From NCBI RefSeq assembly GCF_005519465.1, contig NZ_CP027858.1:4464001-4528000 (forward strand): a DNA stretch of 64,000 nt. Reading direction: 5' to 3'. The notes beneath the pieces were generated by a model. It was not told the origin of the DNA and ran no database searches. It worked only from the letters and a program-made list of their open reading frames with translations. The number at the start of each line of letters is the position of its first letter. Position 1 is the stretch's first letter. Source of the stretch: Streptomyces clavuligerus. GTDB lineage: Bacteria; Actinomycetota; Actinomycetes; Streptomycetales; Streptomycetaceae. Below, one piece after another: positions 43,536 through 50,640 of this stretch. Both the position numbers and the translations under genes were made by a program.

Positions 43536-44567
43536 ATGAGCACGCAGCACACGCACGGCGGCCCCACGGCGGCCCGCCCCGACCGGCACCTCCCGGCGGG
43601 CAGCGCGGCCGACGGCCCCTACGCGCTCCGCGTCGACCCGGAGCGGGCGGGGTGGACCCACTCGTCCCTGCGCGTCCTGGAGCTGGAGCCCGGCGGCACG
43701 CACACCCTCGACACCGGTGACAGCGAGTGGATCGTGCTCCCGCTGAACGGCGGCTGCGCCGTCGAGGTCGACGGCACCACCTTTGAACTCCTGGGCAGGG
43801 AGAGCGTCTTCGGCGGAGTCACCGACTTCGCCTATCTTCCGCGCTCCGCCCGGGCACAGATCACCTCCGGCGCGGGAGGCCGCTTCGCACTGGCAGGGGC
43901 GAAGTGCGGGCGACGACTCCCCGCCCGCTACGGCCCCGCGCCGGAGGTTCCGGTGGAGCTGCGCGGCTCCGGCACCTGTTCCCGCCAGGTCAACAACTTC
44001 GCCGCCGCCGACAGCTTCGACTGCGACAGGCTGATCGCCGTCGAGGTGCTCACCCCCGGCGGGAACTGGTCCTCGTACCCGCCGCACAAGCACGACGAGC
44101 ACCGGCCCGGCAGCGAGTCGGTGCTCGAAGAGATCTACTACTTCGAGATCGAGCGGGACGGGCTCGGCTACCAGCGGGTCTCGCCGTCCCGGGACGGCGG
44201 TACGGACGTCCTCGCCGAAGTGCGCGGCGGGGACGCGGTGCTCATCCCCGACGGCTGGCACGGCCCCTCGATCGCCCCGCCCGGCCGCACCCTGTACTAC
44301 CTCAATGTGATGGCGGGCCCCGGAGCGACCCGGGAGTGGCTGATTTGCGACCATCCCGACCACGCCTGGATCAGGGGCACCTGGCCGCAGGAGCCCGTCG
44401 ACCCCCGGCTGCCGCTCTACCTCCCCCCGGCGGCGGCGTCCGGCAGCGGCTCCCCGGCGGCGTCCGGGAACGGCTCCCCGGCGGTGCCCGGTGACGGCTC
44501 CCCGGCCCCGGACACGGCCAGGGACGGGGACGGGGAGCGCCCGGAGACGACCGAGGAAGGCGCATGA
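43536..44567 (+). CDS. iolB: 5-deoxy-glucuronate isomerase
   Basis: A 343-residue double-cupin enzyme of the KduI/IolB family, converting 5-deoxy-glucuronate to 5-dehydro-2-deoxygluconate. Metal-site segments are SSYPPHKHDEH (two His), LEEIYYFEI (Glu) and GWHGPSIAPP (His). The C-terminal 45 residues are a Gly/Ser/Pro repeat tail (SGSGSPAASGNGSPAVPG) not found in the core family. There are 133 bp before the start, with GGGTACACGGGGTACGAGGG-like repeats. Its stop overlaps iolD (ATGA). Confidence 0.93.
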   Translation: MSTQHTHGGPTAARPDRHLPAGSAADGPYALRVDPERAGWTHSSLRVLELEPGGTHTLDTGDSEWIVLPLNGGCAVEVDGTTFELLGRESVFGGVTDFAYLPRSARAQITSGAGGRFALAGAKCGRRLPARYGPAPEVPVELRGSGTCSRQVNNFAAADSFDCDRLIAVEVLTPGGNWSSYPPHKHDEHRPGSESVLEEIYYFEIERDGLGYQRVSPSRDGGTDVLAEVRGGDAVLIPDGWHGPSIAPPGRTLYYLNVMAGPGATREWLICDHPDHAWIRGTWPQEPVDPRLPLYLPPAAASGSGSPAASGNGSPAVPGDGSPAPDTARDGDGERPETTEEGA

Positions 44568-46525
44568 CGACGGAGTCGGCAGGGACGGCAGCGGCGACCG
44601 GGTCGGCGGAGGTACGGGCGCGCGGCAGGGCGGGAGCCGGTACCGGTGGTACCCGGCGGCTCACCGTCGCCCAGGCCCTGATCATGTTCCTCAGCCGCCA
44701 GTACACCGAGCGGGACGGCCGACGGCGGCGGCTGATCGGCGCCACCTGGGGCATCTTCGGCCATGGCAACGTCGCCGGGATCGGCCAGGCGCTGCTGGAG
44801 TCGGGCACCGGGCGCGACGCCGCGATGCCGTACTACCAGGGCCGCAACGAACAGGCCATGGTCCACGCGGCTGTCGGATACGCCCGTCAGTCCCGGCGGC
44901 TCTCCGCGCACGCCGTCACCACCTCCATCGGCCCCGGCGCCACCAACCTCGTCACGGGCGCGGCGCTCGCGACGGTCAACCGGCTGCCGGTGCTGCTGCT
45001 GCCCGGCGACACCTTCGCCACCCGGCCCGCCGACCCCGTCCTCCAACAGCTTGAAGTCCCGTACGCGGGCGATGTGTCGGTCAACGACACGCTGCGCCCC
45101 GTCTCCCGCTACTTCGACCGGATCACCCGCCCCGAGGCGCTGATCCCCGCCGCGCTCCAGGCCGTGCGCACCCTCGCCGACCCGGCCGACACCGGTGCCG
45201 TCACCCTCGCCCTGCCGCAGGACGTCCAGGCGGAGGCGTACGACTGGCCCGAGGAGTTCTTCGCCGAGCGGATCTGGCGGGTCGCCCGCCCCCGGCCGGA
45301 CACCGACGCCCTGGCCGCCGCCCGCCGGGCCCTGGCCACGGCCCGCCGCCCCCTCGTCGTCGCGGGCGGCGGGGTCCACCACAGCGAGGCCGAGGACGCG
45401 CTGCGCGCCTTCGCCGAGCGCACCGGCGTCCCCGTCGCCTCCACCCAGGCGGGCAAGGGCTCGCTGCCGTACGACCACCCCGCCGACGTCGGCGGCATCG
45501 GCCACACCGGCACGGCGACCGCCGACGAACTGGCCCGGACCGCCGATCTGGTGATCGGTGTCGGCACCCGCTGGTCCGACTTCACCACCGCGTCCGGCAC
45601 GCTCTTCCAGAACCCGGACGTCCGCTTCCTCAATGTCAACATCACCCCGTTCGACGCGCACAAGATGGCCGGACTCTCCCTCGTCGGCGACGCGCGCGCC
45701 GTCCTCACCGAGCTGGCCGATGCCGCCCCGGCGGTGCCTCCCGCGTACCCGGCGGAGTACGGCGCCGCCAAGGAGCGCTGGGAGAGCCGGGTCTCCACCG
45801 CGTACGCGGCCGCCGACCCGGGGGCCCGCCCCACCCAGAGCCAACTGCTCGGTGCGCTGGACGCCCTGGTCACGGGCGAGGACATCGTCATCAACGCCGC
45901 CGGTTCGCTCCCCGGCGATCTGCACAAGCTGTGGCGCGCCCGCTCCGCCGACCAGTACCACGTCGAGTACGGCTACTCCTGCATGGGATACGAGATCCCG
46001 GCGGCGATCGGCGTGGCGATGGCCGCCCCCGGACGGCCGGTCTGGGCGCTCGTCGGCGACGGCACCTATCTGATGAACCCCACCGAGATCGTCACCGCCG
46101 TCCAGGAGAACATCCCGGTGAAGGTGGTCATCGTGCAGAACCACGGATACGCCTCCATCGGCGGGCTCTCCGCCTCCGTCGGCGGCGAGCGCTTCGGCAC
46201 CGCCTACCGCCACCGCGCCCCGGACGGCACCTACAGCGGCGACCCGCTGCCGGTGGACCTCGCGGCCAACGCCGCCGCGCTCGGGCTGCGCGTCCTGCGC
46301 GCCGGGACCGTGGCCGAGCTGCGCCGGGCCCTCGCCGCCGCCCGCGCGTCCGACGTCCCCACAGGTGTCTATGTGGAGACCGCGACGCCCGACACTGTGT
46401 CGGGCCCGCCCCCGGCCCAGGCGTGGTGGGATGTACCCGTGGCCGAGACCGCGACCCGTTCCGCCGCGGTCGGGGCCCGTGAGGAGTACGAGAGGCAGCG
46501 CGCGGCCCGCCGCCGTCCGCTGTGA
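44564..46525 (+). CDS. iolD: 3D-(3,5/4)-trihydroxycyclohexane-1,2-dione acylhydrolase
   Basis: A 653-residue thiamine-diphosphate enzyme that opens the ring of the trihydroxy-dione intermediate. The N-terminal PYR domain has GRNEQAMVHAAVGYARQ with the catalytic Glu. The middle domain has VGVGTRWSDF. The C-terminal domain has the TPP motif GDGTYLMNP...NHGYAS with the GDG-x-N pattern, and SVGGERFGTAYR. The first 30 residues are a flexible tail. It is coupled to iolB by ATGA. Confidence 0.95.
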   Translation: MTTESAGTAAATGSAEVRARGRAGAGTGGTRRLTVAQALIMFLSRQYTERDGRRRRLIGATWGIFGHGNVAGIGQALLESGTGRDAAMPYYQGRNEQAMVHAAVGYARQSRRLSAHAVTTSIGPGATNLVTGAALATVNRLPVLLLPGDTFATRPADPVLQQLEVPYAGDVSVNDTLRPVSRYFDRITRPEALIPAALQAVRTLADPADTGAVTLALPQDVQAEAYDWPEEFFAERIWRVARPRPDTDALAAARRALATARRPLVVAGGGVHHSEAEDALRAFAERTGVPVASTQAGKGSLPYDHPADVGGIGHTGTATADELARTADLVIGVGTRWSDFTTASGTLFQNPDVRFLNVNITPFDAHKMAGLSLVGDARAVLTELADAAPAVPPAYPAEYGAAKERWESRVSTAYAAADPGARPTQSQLLGALDALVTGEDIVINAAGSLPGDLHKLWRARSADQYHVEYGYSCMGYEIPAAIGVAMAAPGRPVWALVGDGTYLMNPTEIVTAVQENIPVKVVIVQNHGYASIGGLSASVGGERFGTAYRHRAPDGTYSGDPLPVDLAANAAALGLRVLRAGTVAELRRALAAARASDVPTGVYVETATPDTVSGPPPAQAWWDVPVAETATRSAAVGAREEYERQRAARRRPL

Positions 46526-46667
46526 GCCGTCCATGAGCCGCCCCCCGTGCAACCGTCAGCCGTGAAAGCCCCGCCCGCCGTGAAGTCCCGCGAGCCGCGC
46601 CGGCCGTGAACCGCCACGGACGACCCGGTGACCCGGTGGAGCGGCATCTCCGAAGGAGCCATACGTC

Positions 46668-48170
46668 ATGACCAGGACCGTCAACCACTGGATCGGTGGC
46701 AGGAGCGTCGAGGGCGCGTCCGGCGCGTGGGGCCCGGTCACCGACCCGGCGACCGGCGCGGTCACCACCCGGGTCGCGCTGGCCTCGGCGGACGAGGTCG
46801 ACGCCGCCGTGGCCGCCGCGCGCGAGGCGTACACCGCCTGGGGCACGTCCTCGCTGGCGCAGCGCACCGCGATCCTCTTCCGCTACCGGGCCCTCCTCGA
46901 CGCCCGCCGGGAGGAGCTGGCCGCGCTGATCACCGCCGAGCACGGCAAGGTGCACTCCGACGCGCTCGGCGAGGTCGCGCGCGGACTGGAGATCGTGGAG
47001 CTGGCCTGCGGGATCACCACCCAGCTCAAGGGCGAGCTGTCCACACAGGTGGCCGGCCGGGTGGACGTGGCGTCGATCCGCCAGCCGCTGGGCGTGGTCG
47101 CGGGCATCACCCCGTTCAACTTCCCCGCGATGGTGCCGATGTGGATGTTCCCGCTGGCGATCGCCTGCGGGAACACCTTCGTCCTCAAGCCCAGCGAGAA
47201 GGACCCGTCGGCGGCGAACCTCCTGGCCGTGCTGGCGGCGGAGGCGGGGCTCCCCGACGGGGTGCTCAACGTGGTCCACGGCGACAAGGTCGCGGTGGAC
47301 GCGCTGCTCGCGCACCCGGACGTCGCCGCGGTCTCGTTCGTCGGCTCCACCCCGATCGCCCGTCACATCCACGCCACCGCCTCCGCGCACGGCAAGCGGG
47401 TCCAGGCGCTCGGGGGGGCCAAGAACCACATGCTGGTCCTCCCCGACGCGGATCTGGACGCGGCGGCCGACGCGGCGGTCTCGGCGGCGTACGGGTCGGC
47501 GGGCGAGCGCTGCATGGCGATCTCGGCGGTCGTGGCGGTCGGTGCCACCGGCGACGCGCTGGTGGAGAAGATCCGTGAGCGGGCCGAGAAGATCAGGATC
47601 GGCCCGGGCGACGACCCCGCGTCCGAGATGGGTCCGCTGATCACCCGGGCCCACCGGGACAAGGTCGCCGGTTATGTCACCGGCGCCGCGGCCCAGGGCG
47701 CGGATGTGGTGCTGGACGGCACCGGCTACACCGTCGAGGGGTACGAGGAGGGCCACTGGATCGGCATCTCGCTGCTGGACCGGGTCTCCCCGGACTCCGA
47801 CGCCTACCGGGACGAGATTTTCGGCCCGGTCCTGTGCGTGCTGCGCGCCGAGACGTACGAGGAGGGCCTGGCGCTGATCAACGCCTCGCCGTTCGGCAAC
47901 GGCACGGCGGTCTTCACCCGGGACGGCGGCGCGGCGCGCCGCTTCCAGCTGGAGGTCCAGGCGGGCATGGTCGGGGTGAATGTCCCGATCCCGGTGCCCG
48001 TCGGCTACCACTCCTTCGGTGGCTGGAAGGACTCGCTCTTCGGCGACCACCACATCTACGGCAACGACGGGGTGCGCTTCTACACCCGCGGCAAGGTGGT
48101 GACGACCCGCTGGCCCGACCCGTCGGAGCCGCACGCGGGTGTCGATCTGGGCTTCCCGCGCAACCACTGA
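46668..48170 (+). CDS. mmsA: CoA-acylating methylmalonate-semialdehyde dehydrogenase
   Basis: A 500-residue aldehyde dehydrogenase of the MmsA/IolA type. ITPFNFPAMVPMWMFPLA and FVLKPSEKDPS are typical of the CoA-acylating subfamily. The catalytic Cys is in AGERCMAIS and the cofactor loop in VGSTPIA. It converts malonate semialdehyde or methylmalonate semialdehyde to acetyl-CoA or propionyl-CoA, the last step of inositol (and valine) breakdown. AAGGAG lies 10 nt before ATG. A 142-bp space separates it from iolD, and it ends at a strong terminator. Confidence 0.95.
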   Translation: MTRTVNHWIGGRSVEGASGAWGPVTDPATGAVTTRVALASADEVDAAVAAAREAYTAWGTSSLAQRTAILFRYRALLDARREELAALITAEHGKVHSDALGEVARGLEIVELACGITTQLKGELSTQVAGRVDVASIRQPLGVVAGITPFNFPAMVPMWMFPLAIACGNTFVLKPSEKDPSAANLLAVLAAEAGLPDGVLNVVHGDKVAVDALLAHPDVAAVSFVGSTPIARHIHATASAHGKRVQALGGAKNHMLVLPDADLDAAADAAVSAAYGSAGERCMAISAVVAVGATGDALVEKIRERAEKIRIGPGDDPASEMGPLITRAHRDKVAGYVTGAAAQGADVVLDGTGYTVEGYEEGHWIGISLLDRVSPDSDAYRDEIFGPVLCVLRAETYEEGLALINASPFGNGTAVFTRDGGAARRFQLEVQAGMVGVNVPIPVPVGYHSFGGWKDSLFGDHHIYGNDGVRFYTRGKVVTTRWPDPSEPHAGVDLGFPRNH

Positions 48171-48188
48171 GCCGCGCGGGCGGCCCGC

Positions 48189-48228
48189 CCCTACGGGTGC
48201 GGGTCCACAGGGACCCGCACCCGTAGGG
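48189..48228. terminator. Perfect 18-bp-stem bidirectional terminator
   Basis: 48189-48206 and 48211-48228 are exact inverted complements around ACAG, between the convergent mmsA and DUF4287 genes. Confidence 0.9.
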
Positions 48229-48231
48229 CCG

Positions 48232-48441
48232 TTACGCCTCGCCCTCGGCGAGGGTGTGGGCGACCAGCGCGTTGGCGTGGCCGTGGCCGAGTCCGTGCTC
48301 GCTCTTGAGCCAGGCGACCAGTTCCATGTGCCGGGTCAGCGGGGAGGAACGGATCAGTTCCTTCCACTCCGTCACCGGACGGCCGTACTTCTTCTCGATG
48401 GCGGGAAAGTAGCTGGCCGGTCCCTTGACCTGCTCCGTCAT
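48232..48441 (-). CDS. DUF4287 domain protein
   Basis: A 69-residue protein starting MTEQVKGPASYFPAIEKKYG, with WKELIRSS and LKSEHGLGHGHANALVAHTL, the conserved DUF4287 pattern. It is likely helical and cytoplasmic. The function of the family is not known to me. The frame is open further upstream, but ATG 48441 gives the family start. Confidence 0.88.
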   Translation of the reverse strand: MTEQVKGPASYFPAIEKKYGRPVTEWKELIRSSPLTRHMELVAWLKSEHGLGHGHANALVAHTLAEGEA

Positions 48442-48600
48442 AGCGCGTGGCCCCCTTGTGGCGCGTGGTGCGATACGGGGATTCTCACCGTGCGCGTGAT
48501 CGTGGGGCAAGCGGATTCGCCACCGGGCGGGGCGGTGACGGGCCGGTCTCGTTCCCGCTCCCATTCCTTGATGCGGACGCGGACTCCGAGGCCGGCGCGC

Positions 48601-48638
48601 GGACGCCGACGCCCGTGCGATGACGGGCGTCGGCGTCC
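48601..48638 (-). terminator. Perfect 16-bp-stem terminator of the subtilase gene
   Basis: GGACGCCGACGCCCGT (48601-48616) pairs exactly with 48623-48638 around GCGATG, just past the minus-strand stop at 48665. Confidence 0.85.
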
Positions 48639-48664
48639 GGTCCGCGCGGTGGCGGGTGACGGGA

Positions 48665-49855
48665 TCAGTAGAGGGTGTACAGGAGCTTGTTCGGTGAACC
48701 GGTCCCGGGGTTGATGACCTTGTTGTTGGTCGCGCCGTTCACCAGGGCGTCACGGACCTGGGCCGCCGGTGCGGTCGGGTTGGCCGCCAGATAGAGCGCC
48801 GCGGCGCCCGCCACGTGCGGGGCGGCCATGGAGGTGCCGGAGATGGTGTTGGTGGCGGTGTCGTTGGTGGCCCAGGCCGAGGTGATGCCGACGCCCGGGG
48901 CGAAGATGTCCAGGCAGGTGCCGAAGTTCGAGAACGACGCCTTGGTGTCGGTGCGGTCGGTGGCGCCGACCGTGATCGCCGTCGGGACCCGGGCGGGCGA
49001 GACGGTGCAGGCGTTCACGGCCTGGCCGAAGATATTGCCGTTGCCCGCGGCGATGGCGTAGCTGACGCCGGAGGCGACGGACCGTGTCACCGCGTTGTCC
49101 AGGGTGGCGTTGGCGCCGCCGCCGAGGCTCATGTTCGCGACGGCGGGCTTGCGGGCGTTGGCGGTCACCCAGTCGACGCCCGCGATGACTCCGGCGTTGG
49201 TGCCGGAGCCCTGGCAGTTGAGCACGCGGACGGCGATCAGGTTGACGCCCTTGGCGACGCCCCAGGTGCCGCCGCCGACCGTACCGGCGACATGGGTGCC
49301 GTGGCCCTGACAGTCCTGGCCGTTCTGCCCGCCGCCCACGGTGTCGGTGCCGACGCTCGCCCGGCCGCCGAAGTCGCTGTGGGAGGTGCGGATACCGGTG
49401 TCGATGATGTACGCGTTCACCCCGGCCGCGGTGGTGTTGTACGTGTACGTCGTCGACAGCGGCAGATCCCGCTGGTCGATCCGGTCAAGGCCCCAGGTGG
49501 CATTGGTCTGGGTGGCCGCGAGACTGACCTTGGAATCCTGTTCCACATAGGAGACCCGGGGGTCCGCCGCCAGTTCGGCGGCCCTGGCCGTGGACATCTT
49601 CGCCGCGAAGCCCTGCACGGCGCTGCGGTAGGTGTACTTGGGGGTGACCCCGAAGTCGGCGGCGCGGGTCCGGCCGTCCTTCAGGACCACGATCCAGCTC
49701 CCGGGAACGGCGGTCGCCGAAGGAGCGAGACGCAGGTCTCCGCCCCGTTCGGGCGCGGTCGCGCCGTGCGCCGAGGGGGAGACGGCGAACTGTAGACCGA
49801 CCGCGAGGGTGACCACGGGCAGCAGGGCGCCTAAGCGGCGGGTGGTTGTTCTCAT
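48665..49855 (-). CDS. Secreted S8 subtilisin-like serine protease
   Basis: A 396-residue preproprotease. The signal peptide is residues 1-32. An I9 inhibitor propeptide follows (GSWIVVLKDGRTR...VSYVEQDSKV, about 52-112). The catalytic triad is D152 (YIIDTGIR), H188 (GHGTHVAG) and S342 (SGTSMAAPHVAG), with the oxyanion Asn in AAGNGN. It resembles proteinase K-type (aqualysin) subtilases and ends without a further domain. ATG 49855 is used; an ATG three codons earlier is possible. It should act outside the cell in protein breakdown or processing. Confidence 0.95.
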   Translation of the reverse strand: MRTTTRRLGALLPVVTLAVGLQFAVSPSAHGATAPERGGDLRLAPSATAVPGSWIVVLKDGRTRAADFGVTPKYTYRSAVQGFAAKMSTARAAELAADPRVSYVEQDSKVSLAATQTNATWGLDRIDQRDLPLSTTYTYNTTAAGVNAYIIDTGIRTSHSDFGGRASVGTDTVGGGQNGQDCQGHGTHVAGTVGGGTWGVAKGVNLIAVRVLNCQGSGTNAGVIAGVDWVTANARKPAVANMSLGGGANATLDNAVTRSVASGVSYAIAAGNGNIFGQAVNACTVSPARVPTAITVGATDRTDTKASFSNFGTCLDIFAPGVGITSAWATNDTATNTISGTSMAAPHVAGAAALYLAANPTAPAAQVRDALVNGATNNKVINPGTGSPNKLLYTLY

Positions 49856-50023
49856 CTCGTGCACCTGACCTCTCGTTGACCGGATCGCAAGGAATCACGG
49901 GTGTACGGGGGTGTGCGGGGTGCCGGGCCATGCGTGAACGGGGCACATGGACGCGCGGGGGCGCGCGGTGCCTCGGCGTACCGGTGGTGCGGGATACCCG
50001 GAGCGACCGGACGCGTCGAACAC

Positions 50024-50074
50024 TGTCTCCTGACATGAGACATGACACAAGAGTCTGTCTGGGGACACCGTGTC
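50024..50074. promoter_or_regulatory. Cluster of TGTC/GACA inverted repeats
   Basis: TGTCTC-CTGACAT-GAGACA (50024-50042) is a 6-7-6 inverted repeat, and GACACCGTGTC (50064-50074) is a second palindrome with the same half-site. They lie 170-220 bp from the subtilase start. Confidence 0.5.
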
Positions 50075-50340
50075 ACCGACGCCACCGGCCGAGGCGTTTT
50101 GGCCACACAGCCCGCGCCGGACCGCGTCCGGCCCCGCCGTGCCCCGCCGCCCCGCGCTCCGCACCCGGGCGCACACTCCCGGCCCCGCGCGCGGTGGGGC
50201 GCCGCCGCTGTCGCCCGGACCGTACACGGGCCGGTGCGGGCGGGGTGTCCGCCGCGGGGTCACGGGCCGGTGCTGTCGGGCGTCCGGTGTCCGCTGCGAG
50301 GTCATGCCCGGCGTCCGGCATGAGGTCACGCCCGGTGCCG

Positions 50341-50468
50341 GGCGTCCGCCGCGGGGCCGTGGCCGCCGCTGTCGGGCGTCCGCCGCGAAGCTACGGCCGC
50401 TGCCCGCTGCCCGCTGCCCGCTGCCCGCTGCCCGCCGCCCGGCGTCCGCCGCGAAGCCACGGCCGCTG
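50341..50468. repeat. 28-bp repeat (three copies) and TGCCCGC heptamer array
   Basis: A 28-bp unit starting GGCGTCCGCCGCGAAGC occurs at 50375-50402 and 50441-50468 with one difference, and in degenerate form at 50341-50371. Between them TGCCCGC is repeated five times in a row (50401-50435). Confidence 0.85.
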
Positions 50469-50640
50469 TCGGGTGCGGGTGTCCCGGCACGAGGCCACGC
50501 CCGTGGCCCGGCGTCCGCCCCGCGGCCCGGCGTCCGCGGCCCGGCAGCCGTCCCCTCGGCCCGGCCCGTGCGCGGTACGGCCACGGGGCCCGGGCACGGG
50601 GCCCACCGCCCCCACAGGCGCCCCGCTTAAGGTTGCCCCC

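Larger units (their letters stand above)
49856..50640. other. 785-bp divergent intergenic region full of degenerate repeats
   Basis: No gene supported. The left part (49856-50080) carries promoter or operator candidates for both genes; the right part is repeat DNA, described separately. The hydrolase-ABC frame stays open upstream to 49846, but that extension is Pro/Arg-rich and made of repeats. Confidence 0.5.

Noticed and set aside
49846..50640. 265-codon N-terminal extension of the hydrolase-ABC fusion
   Set aside because: Pro/Arg-rich and made of tandem DNA repeats; the ATG at 50641 starts a proper signal or anchor sequence.
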